From assembly GCF_026626745.1 (NCBI RefSeq), contig NZ_JAPNJW010000002.1:3620151-3684150 (forward strand): a stretch of DNA of 64,000 nucleotides. The letters are read 5' to 3'. The stretch comes from Nannocystis sp. RBIL2. Its GTDB lineage: Bacteria; Myxococcota_A; Polyangia; Nannocystales; Nannocystaceae. Made by a program: the position numbers and the translations under genes. This document shows positions 7,560 to 14,658 of this stretch, piece after piece; position 1 is the first letter of the stretch; every line of letters starts with the position of its first letter. Under the pieces are notes generated by a model, which worked only from the letters and a program-made list of their open reading frames with translations, had not been told where the DNA came from and did not search any database.

Positions 7560-8405
7560 TTACTGGCAGCGCGGGGCGGTGAACTTGCCCTCGAGGTTCG
7601 GGTTGGTGTCGAAGAACGGGAAGTCGACGTGGCACAGGCGGCCGACGACCTCCTTGTCGTCGATCGCGATCAGCTCGAAGGTGGCGCTGAAGCTGCCGCC
7701 GCCGAACGGGCACACGTCGGGCTCGTCCTCCTGGCCGGCCTCCATCGCGGTGCCGGTGACGTCGGGCCCGAGCAGGTGGTAGAGGCCGGGCGTCTGGTAG
7801 GCCGTCGGGATCCGGATCGACACCTGCCAGTTGTTGCCGCACTCGATGCCGGCGTTCGGGTCGGCGCAGGTGGCCACCTGGTTCGACAGGCGCACGTGCA
7901 GGGTGTTCGGGTCGGACGGCTCGCCGCCGCTGGTGCCGGACGACTCGCCGGTCGGATCGGGGTCGGGGGGCACCTGCGCGTCGGTGTAGGCCAGCGCGGC
8001 GGCGTCGATCTCGATCGCCTCGCCCTCGCACGGGGTCGGCTCGGGCGGCGGCGGGCCGTCGGTGGTGACGTCGGAGGCCGAGGTGACCTCGCTCGAGGTC
8101 GCGGTCGCGGTCATGCCGGTCGGGTCGTAGCCGCTGGTGCCCGTGCTGGTGCCCGGATCGGTGTCGCTCGCGCTCGAGGAGTTGGTCGAGTTCGTGGTCG
8201 GGTTGGTGGCCGAGCCCGCGGTGGTGGTCGCGGGGTCGCCTCCGCTGGTCCCGCCGGTCGAGCTCACACCGTCGGTGCCGTCGGAGGTGCCGTCGGTGCT
8301 GGTGCTGCTGTCGATGTTGGCGGTGTCGGAGTCGTTGGGCTTCGAGTCGCACGCGAGCGCGAGCACGGCGACGAGGCTGAGGCAGGGGAAGCTGTAAGAA
8401 CGCAT
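7560..8405 (-). CDS. Lipoprotein with long Ser/Thr/Gly linker
   Basis: 281 residues with signal peptide and lipobox LALAC (Cys at residue 19). Residues about 24-115 are a Ser/Thr/Gly/Asp linker, typical of surface lipoproteins in Nannocystaceae-like genomes. The C-terminal domain (about 125-281) has paired Cys residues (CEGEAIEI, CADPNAGIECGNNW, CPFGGG, RLCHVDF, RCQ) and mixed strands, and probably sits outside the outer membrane. No enzyme motif is visible. It is convergent with cdsA. Confidence 0.65.
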   Translation of the reverse strand: MRSYSFPCLSLVAVLALACDSKPNDSDTANIDSSTSTDGTSDGTDGVSSTGGTSGGDPATTTAGSATNPTTNSTNSSSASDTDPGTSTGTSGYDPTGMTATATSSEVTSASDVTTDGPPPPEPTPCEGEAIEIDAAALAYTDAQVPPDPDPTGESSGTSGGEPSDPNTLHVRLSNQVATCADPNAGIECGNNWQVSIRIPTAYQTPGLYHLLGPDVTGTAMEAGQEDEPDVCPFGGGSFSATFELIAIDDKEVVGRLCHVDFPFFDTNPNLEGKFTAPRCQ

Positions 8406-8601
8406 GCCGGGGAGGTAGCACGCGCCGGCGCGGCGCGCACCGGGTGGACCCCGCGTCGTCGATGTGCGCGCAGCCTCTGACAGCGACGTCGCAGGCGGCC
8501 ACGGGCGCGCGTGTCAGCGGTGATTCTTCGTTCGAGCCGCGCGCAGGCCCGCGTCACGCGAGCTCGCGCGCGTGAGGGCGCGGCGCGACATGACCGTGAT
8601 G

Positions 8602-10962
8602 TCAGGGTCCGAGATCGATCTGCAGCGTTCCGCCCTGCGCGATGTCGCCGTGCAGCAGTCGCGGCCGCGCGAGCGGCTCGCCTTGCCAGCTCGCTGCGGC
8701 GCTGTGAACGGCCTCGTCGGACGTCACCGGCGCGACGATCCGCAGGTCGCCGCCGGCGAGGTGCAGGATCGTCTCGCTGAAGATCGGGCTGCCGAGCAGG
8801 TACACGTCGGTGCCGGCGATCGGGAACACGCCGATCGCCGCGAACGCGAGCCAGGCGCTCATCGTCCCGCCGTCGTCGTTGCCGGGCAGACCCGACGGGG
8901 TGGCGCCGTAGCGGTTGCGCAGCACCCATCGCGACCAGCGCGCGCTGCGAGCGTGATCGTCGAGCGCGCTGAACACGAACGGCGCGTGGATGTCGGGCTC
9001 GTTGCCCTGCCAGTAGTACTCCTGCGGCATGAGGCTGATGACCTCTTTCTCGGAGTCCTCGAAGAACTGCTGCAGCCGCGCGAGCGCGGCGTCGCGGCCG
9101 CCCATCGCCTCGGCCAGGCCCTCGATGTCGTGCGGGGCGTACCAGGTGTACTGCAGCGCGTTGCCCTCGGCGTAGAAGTCTTGCCAGGAGAACGGATCGG
9201 GGACCGGGACGAAGTCCCCATTCTCGGAGCGCGCGACCAAAAATTGCTGCGCCGGGTCCCACACGTTCTTCCAGTAGCCGGCCCGCTCGGCGAACATCGC
9301 CGCGTCGTCGTCCTCGCCGAGCACCTCGGCGATCTTCGCCAGGGCGAAGTCGTTGTAGGCCGACTCGAGCGTCCACGACGACGAGCTGAAGCCGGCCTCG
9401 ACCGGGACGTAGCCGAGCTCGATGTACTTGTCGACCGCCATGCGCCCGCCGTACGGCGAGCCCGGCGGCACCGGGGCCATCGCAGTCTCGCGCATCGCCG
9501 CGTAGGCGGAGGCCAGCCCGACCTCGTCGGGGTCGAAGCCCTTGACGATGCTGTCGGCGTACACGACCGTGGCGCTCTCGCCGTCCATGCCGTTGGTGTA
9601 GCCGTGGCCGAGCGGCCAGCGCGGCATCCACCCGCCGTCCTCGGCCATCCGCGTCAGCGAGCGCAGCATGTCGCCCTGGTACTCCGGATACAGCAGCGTG
9701 AGCAGCGGGTGCAGCGTGCGGAACGTGTCCCACAGCGAGAAGTCGGTGTAGTACGGCCCGTCGGTGGTGTGGACCGCGTCGTCGAGCCCCCGGTAGCTGC
9801 CGTCGACGTCGCTCGCCAGGGTCGGCATCAGCAGCACGTGGTAGAGCGCCGTGTAGAACAGCTCGAAGTCGCGAGCGCTCTCGCCTCGCACCTGCACGCG
9901 CGCGAGGTCCTGCTCCCACGCGGCCTCGGCCGCCGTCTGCGCGGCCACGAAGTCGAGCGCAGGCGCCTCGGCGTCGAGGTTCATCGCCGCGTGCTCGGCG
10001 TCGACGAACGACAGACCGATGGCGATGACGACCGGCTCGCCCGGATCGAAGCGCAGGTAGGCGCCGACCGCCTCGCCCTCCTGCGCGCCGGCGCCGGCCG
10101 TCGGCGCGCCGTCGTTCCAGCTGCCGAACTCGGCGAACGGCCGCGAGGCCCGCAGGGCGTAGTAGACCTTGACCCCGCCGAAGCGCTCGGAGTAACCGCC
10201 CGACACGTGGTGGTGGCCGCGGACCTCCGCCGCTTCGGCGTCGACCTCGACCTGACCGCTGACCGTGTCGACGTCGGGCAGGCCGTGCGCGAGGTCGAGG
10301 ATGACCACTGGTTCCTGTCCTTCGGGGAAGGTGAAGCGCTGCAGGCCGACCCGAGCAGTGGCCGTCAGCTCGGCCTGCACCCCGTTCCCCAGCGTGACCG
10401 CGTAGTAGCCGGGGCGGGCCGTCTCGCTCGCCTTGTCGAGCGCGACTCGATAGCCGGCCGGCTCGGTCTTGTCGGGGCTCATGCCCAGCGTCGGCATCAC
10501 TCGCACCGCGCCGTAGTCGACGATGCCGGTGCCGTGCATGCGCGTCTGCGAGAAGCCCTGGACCTCGGTGTCGTCGTAATGGTAGCCGGCGCAGTGCGAG
10601 AACGGCAGCGCGAAGCCGCCGGCGAGCGTGGTGTCGGGCCCCGGCCGCGCCAGGCCGAACGGCACCTGCGGCCCCGGGTACGAGCTGCCCACGCCATAAC
10701 CGGACCCACCGGTGCCGATGAACGGGTTGACGTGCTGCACCAGCGGCGCCGGCGCGAACATGCCCGGAAGTTCAGGTTCTTCGGGACCTGTCGTCGGGGA
10801 CATGCTGGTCCCCTCGCTGGTCCCGCCGGTCGTCGGCTCGGTGGTGCCGCCGGTCGTCGTCGTCGAGCCGCTGCCGGCGTCGCTGTCGGTCGCCTCCGCC
10901 GGCGGGTCGGTGCAGGCAGCGAGCAAGAGCGCGGCAGGGAGCAGGCGCAGACGCGGGATCAT
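8602..10962 (-). CDS. GH92-family alpha-mannosidase-like lipoprotein
   Basis: 786 residues. Lipobox LAAC with Cys17, Ser/Thr/Gly linker (23-60), then a two-domain GH92 protein. Family hallmarks are visible: VNPFIGTGG at the N-terminus of the domain, TRMHGTG, SLWDTFRTLHPL, and the GNDDGGTMSAW segment near the C-terminus, which carries the catalytic acid/base region. GH92 enzymes are calcium-dependent exo-alpha-mannosidases acting on N-glycans or mannans, consistent with digestion of fungal or other eukaryotic glycoproteins at the cell surface. It stands alone, with a -10-like box six bases before the ATG. The precise linkage specificity cannot be read from sequence. Confidence 0.88.
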   Translation of the reverse strand: MIPRLRLLPAALLLAACTDPPAEATDSDAGSGSTTTTGGTTEPTTGGTSEGTSMSPTTGPEEPELPGMFAPAPLVQHVNPFIGTGGSGYGVGSSYPGPQVPFGLARPGPDTTLAGGFALPFSHCAGYHYDDTEVQGFSQTRMHGTGIVDYGAVRVMPTLGMSPDKTEPAGYRVALDKASETARPGYYAVTLGNGVQAELTATARVGLQRFTFPEGQEPVVILDLAHGLPDVDTVSGQVEVDAEAAEVRGHHHVSGGYSERFGGVKVYYALRASRPFAEFGSWNDGAPTAGAGAQEGEAVGAYLRFDPGEPVVIAIGLSFVDAEHAAMNLDAEAPALDFVAAQTAAEAAWEQDLARVQVRGESARDFELFYTALYHVLLMPTLASDVDGSYRGLDDAVHTTDGPYYTDFSLWDTFRTLHPLLTLLYPEYQGDMLRSLTRMAEDGGWMPRWPLGHGYTNGMDGESATVVYADSIVKGFDPDEVGLASAYAAMRETAMAPVPPGSPYGGRMAVDKYIELGYVPVEAGFSSSSWTLESAYNDFALAKIAEVLGEDDDAAMFAERAGYWKNVWDPAQQFLVARSENGDFVPVPDPFSWQDFYAEGNALQYTWYAPHDIEGLAEAMGGRDAALARLQQFFEDSEKEVISLMPQEYYWQGNEPDIHAPFVFSALDDHARSARWSRWVLRNRYGATPSGLPGNDDGGTMSAWLAFAAIGVFPIAGTDVYLLGSPIFSETILHLAGGDLRIVAPVTSDEAVHSAAASWQGEPLARPRLLHGDIAQGGTLQIDLGP

Positions 10963-10968
10963 GATCGC

Positions 10969-10974
10969 ATCCTA
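10969..10974 (-). promoter_or_regulatory. -10-like TAGGAT, 6 nt before ATG
   Basis: On the minus strand TAGGAT ends six bases before the ATG of the GH92 gene with no Shine-Dalgarno between, fitting a leaderless message. Confidence 0.4.
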
Positions 10975-11154
10975 CTCCCGGCCGCGGGCGCAGCGCCGGC
11001 CGCGAAGAATGAGTTATGTGGGCATGCCCGCCCGGACGCCGGACCCGCGGACGGGCCGGGCGTCAGGCCACCGCGATCGGGGAAGCCCGGGACCGTCGTC
11101 GCCGACGCGCGAGCTCCGGGGGTGCCAGCCCTCCCCCGCCCGCTCGCGCAGGCG

Positions 11155-11406
11155 TCACAGCTTCTCGTCGTAGCTGTGCGGGTCGTGATCGAAGGTCGAC
11201 CTGCAGCCGACGATCTGCGTCACCGGGACGCGCTCGCGGTCGGGGAACAACACGTAGTCCTCGCCCGACTCGGTGACGACGTCGAGCACCTGGGCCTGGA
11301 AGCTCTCGCCGCTGCGCAGCTCGACCTGCACGGGCCGCTTGAAGTGGGCCGACTCCTCGAGCATGTCGATGAAGTCGCAACGTCCGGTCGGTTCAGTCTG
11401 CTGCAT
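11155..11406 (-). CDS. Rof-like small protein (Rho-binding antiterminator type)
   Basis: 83 residues. The core pattern CDFIDMLEESAHFKRPVQ, then VELRSGESFQAQVLDVV and YVLF, resembles the Sm-like fold of Rof/YaeO, which binds Rho and blocks termination. It starts with an ATG after a good ribosome site (GGAGG). The C-terminus is His/Asp-rich and longer than usual. The match is at pattern level only, so this is a moderate call. The gene is followed by nothing obvious on its own strand. Confidence 0.5.
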   Translation of the reverse strand: MQQTEPTGRCDFIDMLEESAHFKRPVQVELRSGESFQAQVLDVVTESGEDYVLFPDRERVPVTQIVGCRSTFDHDPHSYDEKL

Positions 11407-11486
11407 GGGGTCCTCCGAAGTGCCTCAAACATGGTCGCGGCCGTCGATGCAGGCAAGCTCGACCGGGCGCGCCCGACCCGGGCGAC

Positions 11487-11933
11487 TCACGCGTACGCGC
11501 CGGGCTCGGCCCGCATCCGCGCGACGAGCAGCTCCGGCAGCTCGGCGAAGTCCCCGGCGACCAGCGCCTCTTGCAACGCGGCGATCGCCCGCGCCGAGGT
11601 GAAGCACACCTCGGCGGGGATCTCCCGGTGCCACGCGGCGAGGTCCATGCCGCGCGTGGCTTCCTCCCACAGCTCCGCCAGCCGCCCGAACCCGAGTCGC
11701 ACCAAGGACTCGCGCATGCCCCCGGCGATCCACGGCGGCTCCTCGGCGACCAACGAGCCGAGCCCGCTACGACAGGCGACACCGTGCAGCAACCAGGCCC
11801 GAATGAGGTCGCGCTGCGCCGGGTTCAACGCGGCGAAGGCGTCCTCCCGCTGACTGGCGAGCAGCCACGGATCGATCACGCCCGCCCACACCTCGTGAAA
11901 GCTCGCGCCCCGCAACCACTCCGCGCTGACCAT
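11487..11933 (-). CDS. DMP19/DUF4375-like protein
   Basis: 148 residues from MVSAEWLRGASF (11933). The frame continues open upstream to 12239 through a duplicated leader region, but that part is Arg/Ser/Pro-rich and not credible. The protein is helical with conserved Trp and Leu spacing (FHEVWAGVIDPW, LVRLGFGRLAELWEEATR) and weakly resembles DUF4375 family domains, whose role is unclear. It is transcribed away from the ECF sigma factor leader array. The assignment is weak. Confidence 0.4.
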   Translation of the reverse strand: MVSAEWLRGASFHEVWAGVIDPWLLASQREDAFAALNPAQRDLIRAWLLHGVACRSGLGSLVAEEPPWIAGGMRESLVRLGFGRLAELWEEATRGMDLAAWHREIPAEVCFTSARAIAALQEALVAGDFAELPELLVARMRAEPGAYA

Positions 11934-12470
11934 GCAGCCCAGGATGGCACGCCGGGCGGGCTGCGCACAAGTCGCGGAACACAAGTCTACCTGTCCCCAA
12001 GGACACTCCGAAGGGAGCTCCCCGCCAGCATGATCGAGCTCGCTCCGCAGCCGCTCACCCGCCGCCCGCTGAGCCCACGCGCGCCCGGCTCGCACACAGG
12101 TCGCCACTCCGAGGGAAGACATGTCCCGAAGGACAGACAAGAAGGCCGCCACGCGTGTCTGGCTCGATGACCCCCGGCATGACCGAGCCCGACCACGCTC
12201 TCGTTTGGGAGACGGTCGCACGCCCGGCGGTCCGCACACAGTGGCTGATCTGCGGGATGACCCGTCCTGAAGAACAGGACGTCGGCGCCACGCGTGTCTG
12301 ACTCGATACCGCCGAATAATGGGGCCCGCCCGCGATCTGGCCCATAGCTCGCCCCATGTCGAGACCTCACGCCCTGCGATCCGCGGACGAGTCGCCGGCA
12401 GCGCAGATCACCTGTCCCGAAGGACAGTCCGACGGAGCTGCCCGCGTGTCATACTCGAGCCACGAACGGC
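11934..12470. repeat. Four degenerate copies of the ECF sigma leader
   Basis: Blocks at about 11989, 12119, 12263 and 12409 each begin with a palindrome like CCTGTCCCGAAGGACAG, followed in the last three by GCGTGTC(n)6CTCGA-like sequence. Copy two also contains a 20-bp exact copy of CGGCATGACCGAGCCCGACC, the start of the ECF gene (12175-12194 versus 12467-12486), and then decays. No convincing gene lies in this interval. Confidence 0.75.
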
Positions 12471-13064
12471 ATGACCGAGCCCGACCGCGATCTCGCTCCG
12501 GAGACGCCCGCCGCCGCCGCGCGGCTGGTCGCCAACCACCGCCGGTTCCTGGCGTTTTTGCAGGCGCGGGTCGGCAGCCGCGCGCTCGCGGAGGACATCC
12601 TCCAGGAGGCGTTCGTGCGCGGCCTCGGCAAGCTCGACGGCCTGCGCGACGAGGAGTCGGCGGTCGCGTGGTTTTACCGGGTGCTGCGCAACGCGGTCAT
12701 CGACCACCAGCGCCGCGACGCGGCCGCCTCCCGCCGCCTGGACGCTCTGGCGGCCGAGCTGGGCGCCGCGGCCGAGCCCGACAGCGAGACTCGCGGGGCG
12801 GTGTGCCGCTGCGTTGGCGAGCTGGCCGACAACCTCAAGCCGGAGTACGCCGAGGCGCTGCGGCGCATCGAGCTCGACGGCCTGGCCGTCAAGGACTACG
12901 CCGCAGAGGCCGGGATCACGGCCGGCAACGCGGCCGTGCGAGTGTTCCGGGCCCGCGAAGCGCTGCGCAAGCAGGTGATGCGCTCGTGTGGCACCTGCGC
13001 CGAGCACGGCTGCCTCGACTGCACCTGCGCCGGTTCGTGCGGCGACGCCAAGACGCCGACCTGA
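12471..13064 (+). CDS. ECF sigma factor with Cys-rich C-terminal tail
   Basis: 197 residues. Region 2 (about 25-90, with EDILQEAFVRGLGKL and AWFYRVLRNAVIDHQRR) and region 4 (about 115-165, with IELDGLAVKDYAAEAGIT) define a group 4 sigma factor. The tail carries six Cys at residues 173, 176, 181, 184, 186 and 190 in the pattern CGTC-EHGCLDCTC. Myxococcal CorE factors use a C-terminal Cys-rich domain to sense metals directly without an anti-sigma, so a metal-responsive role is likely. No anti-sigma gene follows. Upstream, three degenerate copies of its own leader lie in tandem, which could mean autoregulation or duplication debris. Confidence 0.85.
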   Translation: MTEPDRDLAPETPAAAARLVANHRRFLAFLQARVGSRALAEDILQEAFVRGLGKLDGLRDEESAVAWFYRVLRNAVIDHQRRDAAASRRLDALAAELGAAAEPDSETRGAVCRCVGELADNLKPEYAEALRRIELDGLAVKDYAAEAGITAGNAAVRVFRAREALRKQVMRSCGTCAEHGCLDCTCAGSCGDAKTPT

Positions 13065-13089
13065 CCTCCCCGCAATGCGCCCTCGGCTC

Positions 13090-13422
13090 CTACGGCGCGA
13101 GCTTGACTGCGGCCTCCGCCGCGAACGCGGAGCCCCAGTCGTAGAGCGACTGCAGCACGGCGCTCAGCGACTCGCCGCGGTCCGTCAGCGCGTAGTGCTC
13201 GTGGCCGCCCAGGGCCGCGCGCCGGACCAGCCCGATCTGCTCGAGCTCGTGAAGCCGCTGCGTCAGCATCTTGTCGCTCAGCCCCGGGACCTGGCGCCGC
13301 AGATCGCCGTAGCGCAGCGGGCCCTGCTTGAGGCGCGCCAGCAGCACCGTCTTCCACTTGCCGCCCAGCACCTCGAGGGTCAACTCGACCGGGCAGCCGA
13401 AGGTTCGCGTCAAGTCGGTCAC
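13090..13422 (-). CDS. HxlR-family winged-helix regulator
   Basis: 110 residues with GTG start. The pattern CPVELTLEVLGGKWKTVLLARLKQGPLRYGDL, followed by LSDKMLTQRLHELEQIGLV, is the HxlR DNA-binding domain. The Cys at residue 10 is the position used for redox or aldehyde sensing in HypR/QorR-type members. It is divergent from a monooxygenase gene with an inverted repeat between them, the usual target-gene layout for this family. Confidence 0.9.
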   Translation of the reverse strand: MTDLTRTFGCPVELTLEVLGGKWKTVLLARLKQGPLRYGDLRRQVPGLSDKMLTQRLHELEQIGLVRRAALGGHEHYALTDRGESLSAVLQSLYDWGSAFAAEAAVKLAP

Positions 13423-13454
13423 GCCCTCGCATCATGCCCGTCGCGGCGCGCGCA

Positions 13455-13470
13455 CGCACCATCTGGTGCG
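13455..13470. promoter_or_regulatory. Inverted repeat CGCACCA-TC-TGGTGCG, probable HxlR operator
   Basis: A perfect 7-bp-arm palindrome with a two-base spacer lies in the 85-bp gap between hxlR-type gene and the divergent monooxygenase gene. Confidence 0.6.
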
Positions 13471-13507
13471 TTGAACTGCGACGCCGCCGGCCCGATCCTC
13501 GCGGCGC

Positions 13508-13810
13508 ATGATCGTCGAGTACATCCGCTACCGCGTGCCCACCGACCCCGCCGCCTTCGAGGCCGCCTACGACCGCGCCTGCGCCTCGCTGCGCGACTCC
13601 CCGCAGTGCCTGGCCTACGAGCTGACGCGCTGCGAGGAGGCGCCCGAACACTACGTCCTGCGCATCGAGTGGCTGTCGACCGAGGCACACCTGCAGGGCT
13701 TCCGCCGAGGCCCCGAGTTCGGCCCGTTCTTCCAGGCGATCCGCCCGTACGTCGCGCAGATCGAAGAGATGCGCCACTACGCCCCGACCGCGCTGGTCTG
13801 GCGCCGCTGA
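13508..13810 (+). CDS. Antibiotic biosynthesis monooxygenase (ABM)-type small protein
   Basis: 100 residues of dimeric ferredoxin-like alpha/beta barrel pattern: IVEYIRYRVP, FEAAYDRACASLRDSPQCLAYELTRC, HYVLRIEWLSTEAHLQGFRRG, FGPFFQAIRPYVAQIEEMRHY. ABM proteins are small quinone- or heme-acting monooxygenases or reactive-intermediate binders. It is divergent from an HxlR regulator, which likely controls it in response to an electrophile or quinone. Confidence 0.8.
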   Translation: MIVEYIRYRVPTDPAAFEAAYDRACASLRDSPQCLAYELTRCEEAPEHYVLRIEWLSTEAHLQGFRRGPEFGPFFQAIRPYVAQIEEMRHYAPTALVWRR

Positions 13811-13833
13811 CGAGTGAATCACCGCCCATCCTC

Positions 13834-13904
13834 GACATGACCTTTCGGACGTTTTCTTAAAATAAAGAAGATGTCCGAATGGGCATGTCTTTCAGAACAT
13901 ACGG
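13834..13904. repeat. Nested palindrome with AT-rich core, terminator-like
   Basis: GACATGACC and GGCATGTC flank an AT-rich core (TTTTCTTAAAATAAAGAAG), making a long nested inverted repeat downstream of the monooxygenase gene. Confidence 0.7.
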
Positions 13905-14077
13905 GTCTCGCTCCACCTCCTGCTCCTTGCCCCGAGCTCGGGCCATCCTCGCGGCATGGAGCTGCTGGCGTCATCGCCGAGCGCGACGGGTCGGCGGCTT
14001 GCGATCGGCGCCGCCGCAAGATCCTCCAAGTACCTCGCGCCACCGGCGTGCCAGCCTGCCCGTGGAGGCAATGAGCC

Positions 14078-14482
14078 ATGGCGACAATTCATCGAGAGAT
14101 CTTCGTCGACGCCGACGTCGACGCCAGCTGGGCCGCGCTGTGCGACGTGGGCGCGATCCAGGAGCGGCTGGCCCGCGGCTTCGTGGTCGACACCACGCTG
14201 GAGGGCGACCATCGCACCGTCACCTTCGCCGGCGGCTTCGTCGTGCGTGAGCGCCTGATCGCCCGCGACGACGTCCGCCGGCGCCTGGCCTACGCCGTGG
14301 TCGACAACCCTGAGGTCCGCCATCACGCCTCGTTCCAGGTGTTCCCCGGCGACCGGGGCGGCAGCCGGATCGTGTGGATCACCGACGTCGCCCCGGACTC
14401 GGCCGCGCCGGGGTTCGCCGGCATGATCGACACCGGCGTGGCAGCGATCCGCCATACCCTCGGCGCCTCGCGGCGAGAGTGA
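14078..14482 (+). CDS. SRPBCC-family protein
   Basis: 134 residues with the helix-grip pattern of polyketide cyclase/START-like proteins: HREIFVDADVDASWAALCDVGAI at the N-terminus, strands through residue 95, then SRIVWITDVAPDSAAPGFAGMIDTGVAAI forming the long C-terminal helix. Members bind hydrophobic small molecules. No catalytic residues can be identified, and no pathway neighbour indicates a ligand. Stop is followed by a palindrome cluster. Confidence 0.8.
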   Translation: MATIHREIFVDADVDASWAALCDVGAIQERLARGFVVDTTLEGDHRTVTFAGGFVVRERLIARDDVRRRLAYAVVDNPEVRHHASFQVFPGDRGGSRIVWITDVAPDSAAPGFAGMIDTGVAAIRHTLGASRRE

Positions 14483-14581
14483 CCCCGGCCCCGACGGCAG
14501 CCACGTTGGCGCAAACTTCGGCCAGGCACACCTCGGCCACGACGACCCTGCCGCGCGCATCATTTCACCATGGAGGTTCTA

Positions 14582-14631
14582 AAGGACATGCCCCATCGGG
14601 CATGTCCTTCAAGACATGCCTCCGAGGCATG
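14582..14631. repeat. Two hairpins of the palindrome family
   Basis: AAGGACATGCCC-CATC-GGGCATGTCCTT (14582-14609) has perfect 12-bp arms; CATGCCTC-C-GAGGCATG (14615-14631) has perfect 8-bp arms. They sit between convergent genes and are followed by TTTTAAAAACTC. Confidence 0.85.
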
Positions 14632-14658
14632 CCATGACAAACAATCCCTTTTAAAAAC

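Noticed and set aside
8572..11853. Long plus-strand frame opposite the GH92 gene
   Set aside because: Antisense shadow: the minus strand encodes a complete GH92 enzyme with signal peptide and catalytic motifs.
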